A DNA stretch of 64,000 nucleotides from Nitrosomonadales bacterium (GCA_016716325.1 JADJWO010000001.1:868001-932000); one strand, 5' to 3'. Positions 52,718 to 61,976 are shown, counted from the stretch's first letter. Notes: generated by a model not told the origin, from the sequence alone. A program made the numbers and translations.

Positions 52718-54066
52718 TATGCGGCCGGCTCTTCTGCCGTTGCCTCCGACGGTTTCCTGCGCGGTTTGCGGCGGCGGCGTTTCCTGTCGCCCGCCTCTTC
52801 CGGCAGCAGCATCTCCGCCCGCCGCTCGGCGCTCGCGTCCTGGAACTCGTCCCACCACAGCCCGAGCTTGTCGTCCACCTCACCGCTGGCACAGCGCAAC
52901 AGCAGGAAATCGAATCCGGCACGGAAGCGCGGCTGTTCCAGCAAACGGAACGGACGCTGCCCGCCGCGCTGCTCGAAGCGTTGCTGCATCAGCCAGATCT
53001 CCTTCATCACCGCATCGTGGCGATGCGGAATCGCGAGCTGCGCCTTTTGCCTGGACAACACCTCGTCCATCGCCTCGTGCATCGCGCCCACCGGACGCGC
53101 GCCCTGCTGCACGCGCGCGCTCCATGCCGCCAGCACCTCATGCCACAACAAAGCGGCAAACAGGAACGCGGGCGACACCGACTTGTCCTGACGGATGCGC
53201 TCGTCGGTATTGCGCAACGCCAGCATGACGAACTTCTCGCCCATCGGCTGCCCCAGGATCACATCCAGCAACGGCAACAGGCCGTGATGCAGGTTCATCC
53301 TGCGCAACTGCTGGATACACTCCACGGAATGCCCGGACAACAGCATCTTCAACACCTCGTCCAGCAGACGCGCCTGCGGCACGTTGTCGAGCAGATCCTT
53401 CATCCTGCCGATCGGCGCGGCGGTCGCCGCATCCAGTTTCATGCCAAGCTTGGCGGACAACCTCACGGCACGCAGCATGCGCACCGGATCCTCGCGATAA
53501 CGCACCGCCGGATCGCCGATCATGCGCAACATCTGGCCGCGGGTATCTTCATAGCCGCGATGGAAGTCGAATATCTCCTGCGTGGAAGGATCGTAGAACA
53601 GGGCATTCGCGGTAAAGTCGCGCCGCGCAGCATCCTGCTCCTGGTCGCCGAACTGGTTGTCGCGCAGCAGGCGGCCATGCTCGTCGGTCTGGGCATCCTC
53701 GGCTTCGATCAGGCTGCGGAAAGTGGACACCTCGACCACCTCCTCGCCGAACATCACATGCACCAGCCGGAAACGCCGCCCGATGATGCGCGCGCGGCGA
53801 AACACACGGCGCACCTCTTCCGGCGTGGCATCGGTCGCCACATCGAAATCCTTGGGCGTACGATCCAGCAGCAGGTCGCGTACCGCCCCGCCCACCACAT
53901 ACGCCTGGTAACCCGCCGCTTGCAGGCCGTCGGTCACCTTTTGCGCACCGTAACTGATCTGCTCGCGCGCCACACCGTGCAACCCGAACGGAATCACCTG
54001 TGCATTACCCGCTGCCCTGGTTTTGGCGGGCCTGCGAAACACCCGCTTGAGGAGTTTTCTGATCAT
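52717..54066 (-). CDS. pcnB: Poly(A) polymerase I
   Basis: 449 residues. It adds poly(A) tails that mark RNAs for decay. The nucleotidyltransferase core has GGAVRD (59-64) and the catalytic aspartates D73 and D75 (KDFDVATD). The RNA-binding domain and a basic C-terminus (KRRRRKPRRKPSE) follow. tRNA CCA-adding enzymes share the core, but the long basic tail and the folK neighbour favour PcnB. The ATG at 54066 gives the typical basic start MIRKLLKRVFRRP. Confidence 0.92.
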   Translation of the reverse strand: MIRKLLKRVFRRPAKTRAAGNAQVIPFGLHGVAREQISYGAQKVTDGLQAAGYQAYVVGGAVRDLLLDRTPKDFDVATDATPEEVRRVFRRARIIGRRFRLVHVMFGEEVVEVSTFRSLIEAEDAQTDEHGRLLRDNQFGDQEQDAARRDFTANALFYDPSTQEIFDFHRGYEDTRGQMLRMIGDPAVRYREDPVRMLRAVRLSAKLGMKLDAATAAPIGRMKDLLDNVPQARLLDEVLKMLLSGHSVECIQQLRRMNLHHGLLPLLDVILGQPMGEKFVMLALRNTDERIRQDKSVSPAFLFAALLWHEVLAAWSARVQQGARPVGAMHEAMDEVLSRQKAQLAIPHRHDAVMKEIWLMQQRFEQRGGQRPFRLLEQPRFRAGFDFLLLRCASGEVDDKLGLWWDEFQDASAERRAEMLLPEEAGDRKRRRRKPRRKPSEATAEEPAA

Positions 54067-54143
54067 GCAATCTTCGATAATCGTAAAACGCGGCAAGGCC
54101 GCGCGAAAGAGCGCGGATTATACACCGCACGCTTTCATCACCA

Positions 54144-54169
54144 ATAAAAAACGCGCCTTGCGGCGCGTT
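54144..54169 (-). terminator. Rho-independent terminator behind psiF
   Basis: On the minus strand AACGCGCC-GCAA-GGCGCGTT is followed by TTTTATT, 22 bp after the psiF stop. A second small hairpin (CGCGGC-AAG-GCCGCG) lies at 54089-54103. Confidence 0.82.
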
Positions 54170-54190
54170 CCCGGCGGATACTGCCAATGC

Positions 54191-54505
54191 TCACCCCTTG
54201 AGGCAGGCACTCATGAACGCCTTGCGATCCGCTCCCTTGAGCCCCTTGCCGCCGGCTTCGTCGTTGCAGGACCTCATCTTGTCCTGCTGCGTGGCGGCAG
54301 GCGCCCCATCCGCCGCGCCGGACTTCAGCTCATAATCCTTGGACAGACATTTCTTCATGAACGCCTTGCGTTCCTTCCCCTTCAAGCCATCCGCCTTTGC
54401 CTCCTTGTTGCAGCCTTTCATCTTTTCATGCTGCGCGCCAGCAAAAGCCGGGGCGGAGAGGGAAAACGCAAGACCCAGACAACATAATGCAATCAGTTTT
54501 TTCAT
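54191..54505 (-). CDS. psiF: PsiF repeat protein, periplasmic
   Basis: 104 residues. A Sec signal peptide (MKKLIALCCLGLAFSLSAPAFA) is followed by two PsiF repeats, KMKGCNKEAKADGLKGKERK and KMRSCNDEAGGKGLKGADRK. In E. coli PsiF is induced by phosphate starvation; its function is unknown. A dyad shared with the hlyB- and hlyD-type genes lies 110-131 bp upstream. It stands alone with its own terminator. Confidence 0.9.
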   Translation of the reverse strand: MKKLIALCCLGLAFSLSAPAFAGAQHEKMKGCNKEAKADGLKGKERKAFMKKCLSKDYELKSGAADGAPAATQQDKMRSCNDEAGGKGLKGADRKAFMSACLKG

Positions 54506-54614
54506 GGAAATCTCCCATAGTTTGGTTAGGACAGAAAAGCGGGGGCCGGCTACACATTGAAGCGACCATGACCGCGCCGCAACTTAACCAGTCGTCACAT
54601 ATCCAGTCAATATG

Positions 54615-54636
54615 CCGGATTGCCTAGATAATTCGG
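54615..54636. promoter_or_regulatory. Shared dyad motif, psiF copy
   Basis: CCGGATTGCC, TAGATAATTC, GG. With flanks it forms the near-perfect inverted repeat ATGCCGGATT-N8-AATTCGGCAT (one mismatch per arm). It matches 19 of 22 positions of the hlyB copy on the opposite strand. Confidence 0.5.
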
Positions 54637-54690
54637 CATAGATATTTCTGACAGGTATGGGAAACCGATCTAGGGATGTGCTGATCAAGT

Positions 54691-54797
54691 CGTCATTCCC
54701 GCGCAAAGGGGTAAGCAGGCAAGCCGCATAGCGGCTGCTCGCAAAGCGGGAATCCAGCTTGTTGATTTAACTGGGTTCCCGCTGTCGCGGGAACGAC
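54691..54797. repeat. GTCATTCCCGCG-type repeat pair with a 32-bp internal insertion
   Basis: Same family as 28299-28383. The left unit is split: CGTCATTCCCGCGCAAAG (54691-54708), then 32 bp containing the small hairpin GCCGC-ATA-GCGGC, then GCAAAGCGGGAATCCAG (54741-54757). GCAAAG appears on both sides of the insert. The right unit is 54771-54797 in inverted orientation. Confidence 0.65.
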
Positions 54798-54849
54798 AAA
54801 ACCATACTTGTTCAGCGCATCCCTAGATAATTGTGTCTGGCAGACCCGG

Positions 54850-55557
54850 CTATCGTTGCAGTCCGTTTATCCATTTGGCATAAAGATGTGTCGCCACTTC
54901 ATGCAACTGCGGCAGTCTGTCCTCCGTTTGCCGCTGCATCTCTGCCGCCATCTGCACGGCAGGGCCGGCCCGGTTGGCGTCGATCTCTTCCGCGCCGATC
55001 TCGCACCAGTCCGCGATCATCCCGGCAGTCATCTCCACATGGCATTGCAGCGCAAGGTGCTTGCCCATGGCCCATGCCTGGTTCGCACAATATGCGCTGG
55101 ACAGCAGGCGCTCGGCATCGGGCGGCAAGGTGAAGGTCTCGCCGTGCCAGTGGAAGGCGACGAAACCCCGCAACTCGCCGAACCACGCTCGAGCGGTCCC
55201 GTTGTCCGCGACCGTCACCGCGCCCCAACCGATCTCCTTGACCGGGTTGTCCGACACTACGCCGCCCAGCGCCTTGGACATCAGTTGTCCGCCGAGGCAA
55301 TGGCCAAGCAACGGGACGTCACGTGCGGCCGCATCACGGATCAGCGTCTCGACTTCCGCTATCCACGGCAGGCCGTCGTTGACGCTCATCGGCCCGCCCA
55401 TGAACGCCAGCCCGGAATACACTTCTGCCGAGCGCGGCACGGCATCGCCCGCGTCGATGCGGACCAGGTGCCAGGGAATGTTGCGCTCATCGAGAAATTC
55501 CGCGAGATAGCCGGGGCCTTCGGGGAGTGCATGACGAAAAATGGCGACGGGTTTCAT
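54850..55557 (-). CDS. Class I glutamine amidotransferase-like protein
   Basis: 235 residues. The amidotransferase triad is visible: C87 in LLGHCLGGQ, H173 and E175 in LQCHVEM. It has no synthetase domain, so it is a stand-alone member like the GMP-synthase-like or gamma-glutamyl hydrolase-type proteins of the PuuD/YfeJ sort. The substrate is unknown. Single gene, 89 bp upstream of the folE2 end on the same strand. Confidence 0.85.
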   Translation of the reverse strand: MKPVAIFRHALPEGPGYLAEFLDERNIPWHLVRIDAGDAVPRSAEVYSGLAFMGGPMSVNDGLPWIAEVETLIRDAAARDVPLLGHCLGGQLMSKALGGVVSDNPVKEIGWGAVTVADNGTARAWFGELRGFVAFHWHGETFTLPPDAERLLSSAYCANQAWAMGKHLALQCHVEMTAGMIADWCEIGAEEIDANRAGPAVQMAAEMQRQTEDRLPQLHEVATHLYAKWINGLQR

Positions 55558-55646
55558 GTCTGAGCCGGGGATTCCGGAATCGGGAATTGGGATTTTGTAG
55601 CTCGTGTGCGAGGAAGCGCGGGTTGGCCAGATCCAGCCCCCCGATC

Positions 55647-56450
55647 CTATTCTTTCGTCTTATCCCGCTCGATCAGCGCGTAGGCGGAATGGTTGTGGAT
55701 CGACTCGAAGTTCTCGGACTCGACGATGTAGCTGTCGATGCGCTCGTCCGCGTTCAGGATGGCCGCAATGTCGCGCACCATGTCCTCGACGAATTTTGGA
55801 TTGTCGTAGGCGCGTTCGGTGACGTGTTTCTCGTCGGGACGTTTCAGCAGCCCGTACAGTTCGCACGAGGCTTGCTCCTCGGCGATGCGCACCAAATCCT
55901 CGATCCAGACGAAATCGTTGGCGCGCACGGTGAGCGTGACATGCGAACGCTGGTTGTGCGCACCGCGCTCGGAGATCTTTTTCGAGCAGGGGCACAGGCT
56001 GGTGACGGGCACGACCACCTTCATGGTGAAGCGCGGTTCGCCGCCGTTGCATTCGCCGATGAAACTGACTTCGTAGTCGAGCAGGCTTTGCACGCCCGAG
56101 ACCGGCGCGGCCTTGTTCACGAAATAGGGGAAATTCATCTCGATGTAGCCGGACTCCGCCTCGAGGCGCTCCACCATCCCGCTCAGGATGCTGCCGAACG
56201 ATTCCACCGAGATCTCGCGCTCATGCTCGTTGAGGATCTCGACGAAGCGCGACATGTGCGTGCCCTTGAAATTGTGCGGCAGGTGCACGTACATGTTGAA
56301 GGTGGCGATAGTGTGCTGCACGCCGACACTCTTGTCCTTGACCCTGACCGGGTGGCGGATCCCCTTGATCCCGACGCGATTGATCGCCAGGTGGCGCGTA
56401 TCGGCCGAACTTTGCACATCGGCGATATGGTTGGATTTACGGGTGTTCAT
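55647..56450 (-). CDS. folE2: GTP cyclohydrolase FolE2 (type IB)
   Basis: 267 residues. It makes dihydroneopterin triphosphate from GTP for folate and queuosine. The key cysteine is in VTSLCPCSKKISERGAHNQR (C153/C155), with SGVQSLLDYEVSF before it. Type IB enzymes can use metals other than zinc and are often made under zinc limitation; I see no Zur box in the 60-bp upstream gap. dxs ends just upstream, at 56511. Confidence 0.93.
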   Translation of the reverse strand: MNTRKSNHIADVQSSADTRHLAINRVGIKGIRHPVRVKDKSVGVQHTIATFNMYVHLPHNFKGTHMSRFVEILNEHEREISVESFGSILSGMVERLEAESGYIEMNFPYFVNKAAPVSGVQSLLDYEVSFIGECNGGEPRFTMKVVVPVTSLCPCSKKISERGAHNQRSHVTLTVRANDFVWIEDLVRIAEEQASCELYGLLKRPDEKHVTERAYDNPKFVEDMVRDIAAILNADERIDSYIVESENFESIHNHSAYALIERDKTKE

Positions 56451-56510
56451 AAATAGTTAAAGTCTCCATCGAACTTCTTGCCATCGGGATTATAAACAAT
56501 CCCGATGGAT

Positions 56511-58364
56511 TTACTCGGTCAATTTGCGGCGGATCGCGGCGGCCAGTCCTGCGGCATCCAGACCGCAGTCTGCCAGCATCTGCCCATGCTCGCCCTGCTC
56601 GATGAAACTGTCCGGAAGGCCAAGTTGCAACACGGGCGTGGCGATGCCGTGTTGCAGCAGGCATTCCACTACGGCGCTGCCCGCGCCACCCTGCACGGTG
56701 TTCTCCTCCACCGTGACCAGCAGCTCGTTTTCGCGCGCCAGCCGCAATGCCAGTTCGACATCCAGCGGCTTGACGAAACGCATGTTCGCCACCGTCGCAT
56801 CGAGTTTTTCGGCGGCGGCCAGCGCGGGAGCCAGCATGGAACCGAAGGCGAGGATCGCCACACGCCTGCCTTCCCGGCGCAATTCGCCCTTGCCGACCGG
56901 CAATGCGCTCATTTCATCGATGATGACCGCCCCCGGCCCTTTGCCGCGCGGATAGCGCACCGCGCTCGGCGCATCCAGCTGCATCGCGGTGTACAGCATC
57001 TGGCGGCATTCGTTCTCGTCCGCCGGCGCCATCACCGTCATGTTCGGTATGCAGCGCAAATAGGAAAGGTCGAAACTACCGGCGTGGGTTGCGCCGTCCG
57101 CGCCGACCAGGCCGCCGCGATCGATGGCCAGCACCACCGGCAGATTCTGGATGGCGATATCGTGGATCAATTGATCGTAGGCGCGCTGCAGGAATGTCGA
57201 GTAGATCGCCACCACCGGCTTGTAACCGTCGCAGGCCAAGCCTGCCGCGAATGTCAGCGCATGCTGTTCGGCGATACCCACATCGAAATAGCGGGCCGGG
57301 TATCGTTTCGAGAATTCGGCCAGTCCGGAACCCTCGCACATCGCCGGCGTGATGCCGACCAGCCGTTCGTCCCGTGCCGCCATGTCGCACAGCCACTGGC
57401 CGAACACCTGCGTGTAGGCCGGCCTGGCGGCGGCCTCCGCATTGCTGGCAACGATGCCCTGGGTGCTGTCGAACTTGCTGACGCCGTGGTACAGCAGGCA
57501 GTCTTCCTCGGCGAGCGCGTAGCCCTTGCCCTTCTGCGTGACGATGTGCAGGAACTGCGGGCCGCTCAATTCGCGGATGTTACTCAAGGTATCCAGCAAC
57601 GCATCCAGGTCGTGCCCGTCGATCGGGCCGATGTAGTTGAAGCCGAATTCCTCGAACAATGTACTCGGCGTCACCATGCCCTTGACATGTTCCTCGGCAC
57701 GCTTGGCGAACTCCAGCATCGGCGGCATGCCCTTCAGCACCTTTTCGCTGCTGCGCCGCATCGCCGCGTAGAAACGTCCCGACATCAGCTTGGCGAGGTA
57801 ATTGTTCAGCGCGCCGACCGGGCGCGAGATGGACATGTCGTTGTCGTTGAGGATCACCAGCAGGTTGGCGTCCATCGCGCCGGCGTTGTTGAGCGCCTCG
57901 AACGCCATGCCGCCGGTCATCGCGCCGTCGCCGATGATCGCCACCGAGCGTCGTGCCGAGCCTTGCAGTTGCGCAGCCACCGCCATGCCCAGCGCCGCCG
58001 AGATCGAGGTGCTGGAATGCCCGGTACCGAATGTGTCGTAAGGACTTTCCTCGCGCTTCGGGAACCCGGCAATACCGCCCGCCATGCGCAATTTGTTCAT
58101 CGCCTCGCGCCGTCCGGTGAGGATCTTGTGCGCGTAGGTCTGGTGTCCGACATCCCAGACCAGCCTGTCCTCGGGCGTGTCGTAGATGTAATGCAAGGCG
58201 ATGCTCAGTTCGACCGTGCCCAGGTTGGAGGACAGGTGGCCGCCGGTCTTGCTCACCGACTCGACCAGGAATTCGCGCAACTCTTGCGCCAGTTGCGGCA
58301 ACTGTTCGCGTGCCAGCTTGCGCAGGTCGTCCGTACCGGTGATGGTGTCGAGCAATGGATACAT
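56511..58364 (-). CDS. dxs: 1-deoxy-D-xylulose-5-phosphate synthase
   Basis: 617 residues. It makes DXP from pyruvate and glyceraldehyde-3-phosphate using thiamine diphosphate, the first step of the non-mevalonate isoprenoid pathway. The N-terminus carries GHQTYAHKILTGR, the ThDP site GDGAMTGGMAFEALN and HDLDALL. The pyrimidine domain has the catalytic-type segment VGIAEQHALTFAAGLA. It directly abuts the ispA stop, forming an xseB-ispA-dxs operon. Confidence 0.97.
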   Translation of the reverse strand: MYPLLDTITGTDDLRKLAREQLPQLAQELREFLVESVSKTGGHLSSNLGTVELSIALHYIYDTPEDRLVWDVGHQTYAHKILTGRREAMNKLRMAGGIAGFPKREESPYDTFGTGHSSTSISAALGMAVAAQLQGSARRSVAIIGDGAMTGGMAFEALNNAGAMDANLLVILNDNDMSISRPVGALNNYLAKLMSGRFYAAMRRSSEKVLKGMPPMLEFAKRAEEHVKGMVTPSTLFEEFGFNYIGPIDGHDLDALLDTLSNIRELSGPQFLHIVTQKGKGYALAEEDCLLYHGVSKFDSTQGIVASNAEAAARPAYTQVFGQWLCDMAARDERLVGITPAMCEGSGLAEFSKRYPARYFDVGIAEQHALTFAAGLACDGYKPVVAIYSTFLQRAYDQLIHDIAIQNLPVVLAIDRGGLVGADGATHAGSFDLSYLRCIPNMTVMAPADENECRQMLYTAMQLDAPSAVRYPRGKGPGAVIIDEMSALPVGKGELRREGRRVAILAFGSMLAPALAAAEKLDATVANMRFVKPLDVELALRLARENELLVTVEENTVQGGAGSAVVECLLQHGIATPVLQLGLPDSFIEQGEHGQMLADCGLDAAGLAAAIRRKLTE

Positions 58365-59258
58365 TCAGAACTTTCTCAATACGATGAAATCGGCAAGTTC
58401 GCGCAGGCGTTGCGCGCGTTCGCCGAACCCCGCCAGCGTTTCCAGCGCCTCGCGATGCAGCCGCCCGGCCATATCGCGCGCAGCCGGCACGCCCAGCAGG
58501 GTCACATAGGTCGGCTTGTCTTTGTCCGCGTCCTTGCCGGCGGTCTTGCCCAGCGTGGCGGTATCCGCTTCGCTGTCCAGCACATCGTCCACCACCTGGA
58601 AGGCCAGCCCGATGCATTTGCCAAAATGATCCAGCCTGTCCAGTTGTTCACGGGTAAGCATCGCGCATTGCGCGCCCAGCAGGATCGCCGCACGGATCAG
58701 CGCGCCGGTCTTGTGGATATGCATGTTTTCCAGTTCCGGCAAGGTCAGCGCCTTGCCGACGCTTTCCAGGTCTATCGCCTGGCCGCCCGCCATGCCGCGC
58801 GAACCGGAAGCCTGCGCCAGCAGCTTGACCATCTCCAGTTGGCGCGTCGCATCGTCGCTCAGGCGGTGCTCCGCAAGCAACTGGAACGCCAGCGTTTGCA
58901 GGCTGTCGCCGACCAGCAGCGCGGTTGCCTCGTCGAACTGCACATGGCAGGTCGGCTTGCCGCGGCGCAGCACATCGTCGTCCATGCACGGCATGTCGTC
59001 GTGCACCAGCGAATAGGCATGGATCAGTTCGACCGCTGCCGCCGCGATATCGACGCGCGCGACATCCGCACCACCCAGTTCACCCGCGGCGAAAGCCAGC
59101 AACGGGCGCACGCGCTTGCCGCCGTCCAGCACCGCATAGCGCATCGCCTGATGCAAGCGCTGCGGCGCGATATCCGGCTGCGGCAGCAAGCTGCGCAATA
59201 CTTCTTCGAAACGGGACTGGTGGGCGCTCGCCCAGCTCTGGAAATCGGCGCGCATCAA
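58365..59258 (-). CDS. ispA: Farnesyl diphosphate synthase / polyprenyl synthetase
   Basis: 297 residues. It condenses isoprenyl diphosphates to farnesyl diphosphate. The first aspartate-rich motif is DDMPCMDDDVLRRG and the second is VVDDVLDSEAD. The N-terminal YAVLDGGKRVRPLL binds IPP. The start overlaps the xseB stop by 4 bp, as in E. coli's xseB-ispA-dxs. Confidence 0.95.
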   Translation of the reverse strand: MMRADFQSWASAHQSRFEEVLRSLLPQPDIAPQRLHQAMRYAVLDGGKRVRPLLAFAAGELGGADVARVDIAAAAVELIHAYSLVHDDMPCMDDDVLRRGKPTCHVQFDEATALLVGDSLQTLAFQLLAEHRLSDDATRQLEMVKLLAQASGSRGMAGGQAIDLESVGKALTLPELENMHIHKTGALIRAAILLGAQCAMLTREQLDRLDHFGKCIGLAFQVVDDVLDSEADTATLGKTAGKDADKDKPTYVTLLGVPAARDMAGRLHREALETLAGFGERAQRLRELADFIVLRKF

Positions 59259-59515
59259 TTGCCCGTCCCGGCCTCGCCGCCGACCGTGAAATCCTTCAGC
59301 ACACCGTCCTCCAGCACGCGCACCTGCTGTTGCGCGTCCTCCAGTCTTGCGCGGCAGAGCGTCAACAATTCCGCGCCACGTTTGTAGGCTGACAGCGAAT
59401 CTTCCAGCGATAGCCTGCCCGCTTCCATGTCGGCGACGATCCGCTCGATCTCTGCCATCGCCGATTCGAAATCAACCTCTTTGTGTGGCCCTGTCTTTTT
59501 AGCCTGGCCCGTCAT
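59255..59515 (-). CDS. xseB: Exodeoxyribonuclease VII small subunit
   Basis: 86 residues. It is the small subunit of the nuclease that degrades single-stranded DNA. The core FESAMAEIERIVADMEAGRL and LSLEDSLSAYKRGAELLTLC is typical. The ATG at 59515 is preferred; longer in-frame readings into the divergent promoter gap are unlike the family. First gene of the xseB-ispA-dxs operon; 139 bp separate it from the divergent Rieske gene. Confidence 0.93.
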   Translation of the reverse strand: MTGQAKKTGPHKEVDFESAMAEIERIVADMEAGRLSLEDSLSAYKRGAELLTLCRARLEDAQQQVRVLEDGVLKDFTVGGEAGTGN

Positions 59516-59654
59516 GCGCCGCCCCTGATTCGGAAAGGTGCGTATTTTACCCAACGCACTCCTGACGGGCCAATTTTTATTGCCCTGCACTTCGATTTCG
59601 GGGAAAATCCGGGCTCCTGCTATCGTATTCACCTTTCCCAAGAAGGACGTGGGT

Positions 59655-60755
59655 ATGTCTGAAATCGCGAAACTTGAACAACTCACCCCGGCACAGGTTC
59701 AACCACCGCTAAGCTGGTATTTCGATCCCAAGGTATTGGAGATCGAACAGCAGGTACTGTTCGAACAGGGCCCGGGTTATGTCGGCCACGAACTGATGGT
59801 GCCCAGCCTGGGCGATTACCATGTGCTGCGCGACGAAGCGCAGATGCTGGTACGCAACCCTAACGGCGTGGAACTGCTGTCCAACATCTGCCGCCACCGC
59901 CAGGCCACCATGCTGCAGGGTCGCGGCAACGCGCAGAACATCGTTTGCCCGCTGCACCGCTGGACCTATGAGACCAACGGCAAACTGCTCGGCGCGCCGC
60001 ACTTCCCTGCCAACCCCTGCCTGCACCTGAACAAGTCACCGCTGCAGAACTGGAACGGCATGCTGTTTGCCGGGAAGCGCGACATCGCAAGGGATCTGGC
60101 CAACGTCGGCGTGATGAAGGATCTGGATTTCTCGGGCTACATGCTGGATCGCGTGCAGATCGACGAATACAGGTTCAACTGGAAGACCTTCATCGAAGTG
60201 TACCTGGAGGACTACCACGTCGTGCCGTTCCATCCCGGCCTGGGCAATTTCGTGGATTGCGAAGACCTCAAGTGGGAGTTCGGGGAACAATACAGCGTGC
60301 AGACCGTCGGCATCATCAACGGGCTGCGCAAGTCCGGCAGCCATGTCTATGGCAAATGGCAGGAACAGGTACTGCGCTACTACGGCGACAACCTGCCCAA
60401 ATATGGCGCGATCTGGCTGACCTACTATCCCAACATCATGGTCGAATGGTATCCCGGCACGCTGGTCATCAGCACGCTGTTGCCGAACGGCCCGGAAGCC
60501 TGCACCAACATCGTCGAGTTCTATTACCTGGAAGATATCGTGCTGTTCGAACGCGACTACGTCGAAGCCGAACAGAAGGCCTACAACGAAACGGCTGTCG
60601 AGGATGACGTCATCTGCGTGCGCATGCATCAGGGACGCAAGTCACTGCATCAACGCGGCATCGAGGAACACGGCCCGTACCAGTCGCCCACCGAGGACGG
60701 CATGCTGCACTTCCACGAATACCTGCGCCGCAACCTTGCCCCGCACCTGAAGTAG
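59655..60755 (+). CDS. Rieske non-heme iron oxygenase, alpha-subunit type, substrate unknown
   Basis: 366 residues. The Rieske [2Fe-2S] ligands are C79-x-H81 and C98-x2-H101 (NICRHRQ, VCPLHRW). The catalytic iron site is in LEDYHVVPFHPG, with histidines 188 and 193. The C-terminal part is of the ring-hydroxylating type. No reductase or beta-subunit gene is near, so electrons must come from elsewhere. I recall this gene next to xseB in many betaproteobacteria, which hints at a housekeeping role in lipid or quinone metabolism rather than aromatic degradation; that is inference. AAGGA and a GTGGGT run precede the ATG. Confidence 0.88.
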   Translation: MSEIAKLEQLTPAQVQPPLSWYFDPKVLEIEQQVLFEQGPGYVGHELMVPSLGDYHVLRDEAQMLVRNPNGVELLSNICRHRQATMLQGRGNAQNIVCPLHRWTYETNGKLLGAPHFPANPCLHLNKSPLQNWNGMLFAGKRDIARDLANVGVMKDLDFSGYMLDRVQIDEYRFNWKTFIEVYLEDYHVVPFHPGLGNFVDCEDLKWEFGEQYSVQTVGIINGLRKSGSHVYGKWQEQVLRYYGDNLPKYGAIWLTYYPNIMVEWYPGTLVISTLLPNGPEACTNIVEFYYLEDIVLFERDYVEAEQKAYNETAVEDDVICVRMHQGRKSLHQRGIEEHGPYQSPTEDGMLHFHEYLRRNLAPHLK

Positions 60756-60762
60756 CCGAACC

Positions 60763-61632
60763 GTGGGTTCCTTGTGGATGCTGGTGGCGGGCCTGCTGTT
60801 CGCCTGCATGGGCGTACTGATCAAGTTCGGGGCGCCGCGCTTTTCCAGCAGCGAACTGGTGTTCTACCGCTCCTTCTTCGGCCTGCTCATCGTGTACGCG
60901 ATGGTGCATCGCGCCCGCATCCCGCTTGCCACGCCACATCGGCGCGGCCATCTATGGCGCGGACTTTCCGGAACCGCCGCGATGATGCTGTTCTTCTATT
61001 GCCTCACCGTGTTGCCGCTGGCGACCGCCGTTACGCTCAACTACACCTCTTCGCTGTTCCTCTCTGCGCTGACCGTGCTGGTACTGAAGGACAAATTCCA
61101 CCTGCCGCTGAGCAGCGCATTGGTGCTCGGTTTCCTCGGCGTGATCCTGTTGCTGCACCCGACACTGGAACAGGACCAGTTGCTGCCCGGCCTGCTCGGC
61201 CTCATCTCCGGCCTGCTGGCCGGCGTCGCGCTGCTCAACGTGCGCCAGTTGGGCATGCTGGGCGAACCCGGCATGCGCGTGGTGTTCTATTTCAACCTGA
61301 TCGCCACGCTCGTAAGCGGCGCATGGATGCTGAAAGACACGCTGCACCCGGTCGTCGCGGGCGACCTGCCCCTGCTCATTGCCATTGGCGCATCGGCCAC
61401 CTTTGCGCAGATTGCCATGACGCGCGCCTACCGCACCGGACAGACGCTGGTGGTCGGAAGCCTGGCCTATAGCACCATCGTGTTCTCGGCGTTGTTCGGC
61501 GTGCTGCTCTGGCACGAGTTGCTGGCCTTGAGCGCATGGCTCGGCATCGCACTCATCATTGCCAGCGGCATGTTAAGCTTGCGCCTGACACCGAAACCCC
61601 TTCCAGCAAACCATTTAGGGAGCGAAACATGA
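60763..61632 (+). CDS. EamA/DMT-family transporter
   Basis: 289 residues, ten predicted membrane helices in two EamA repeats (for example LVAGLLFACMGVLIKFGAPRF and the second half from LLGLISGLLAGVALLNVRQL). The substrate is unknown; relatives export metabolites. The start is GTG at 60763, 7 bp after the Rieske gene; an ATG at 60778 is also possible. It overlaps the next gene by 4 bp. Confidence 0.88.
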   Translation: MGSLWMLVAGLLFACMGVLIKFGAPRFSSSELVFYRSFFGLLIVYAMVHRARIPLATPHRRGHLWRGLSGTAAMMLFFYCLTVLPLATAVTLNYTSSLFLSALTVLVLKDKFHLPLSSALVLGFLGVILLLHPTLEQDQLLPGLLGLISGLLAGVALLNVRQLGMLGEPGMRVVFYFNLIATLVSGAWMLKDTLHPVVAGDLPLLIAIGASATFAQIAMTRAYRTGQTLVVGSLAYSTIVFSALFGVLLWHELLALSAWLGIALIIASGMLSLRLTPKPLPANHLGSET

Positions 61633-61976
61633 TCACCATCGAGCAAACCGACAACCTCGTCAACGCTGCCGTGCTTGGCGAATTCACGCTTGCCGACTTC
61701 AAGGCTTTCGAGGAACAGTCGCTGTTCAAGCTGAAATCGCCCGGCGAACTGAACCTGTTGTTCGACCTGCGCGCGATGATCGACTACACCCTGGACGTCG
61801 CGTGGGAGGAAATCAAATTCTTCAGCAGCGAACACAACCACGACTTCAGCAGGATCGCCGTGGTCACCAGCGACCAGTGGATCGCCTGGCAGGCATGGCT
61901 GTCGCGCATATTCGTGGACGCCGATATTTGCGTGTTTGCCGACTATGACGAGGCGATGGCCTGGGTTTCTGCCTGA
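61629..61976 (+). CDS. SpoIIAA-like (STAS/SEC14-related) small protein
   Basis: 115 residues. The pattern MITIEQTDNLVNAAVLGEFT and LNLLFDLRAMIDYTLDVAWE, ending FADYDEAMAWVS, matches the SpoIIAA-like family. Members are thought to bind small hydrophobic molecules or partner proteins, but no function is fixed. GGGAG precedes the ATG, which overlaps the transporter's stop. Confidence 0.8.
   Translation: MITIEQTDNLVNAAVLGEFTLADFKAFEEQSLFKLKSPGELNLLFDLRAMIDYTLDVAWEEIKFFSSEHNHDFSRIAVVTSDQWIAWQAWLSRIFVDADICVFADYDEAMAWVSA

Larger units (their letters stand above)
54506..54849. other. Intergenic region upstream of psiF
   Basis: About 340 bp without a supported gene. It holds the shared dyad (54615-54636) and a GTCATTCCCGCG-type repeat with an internal insertion (54691-54797). 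Confidence 0.6.
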
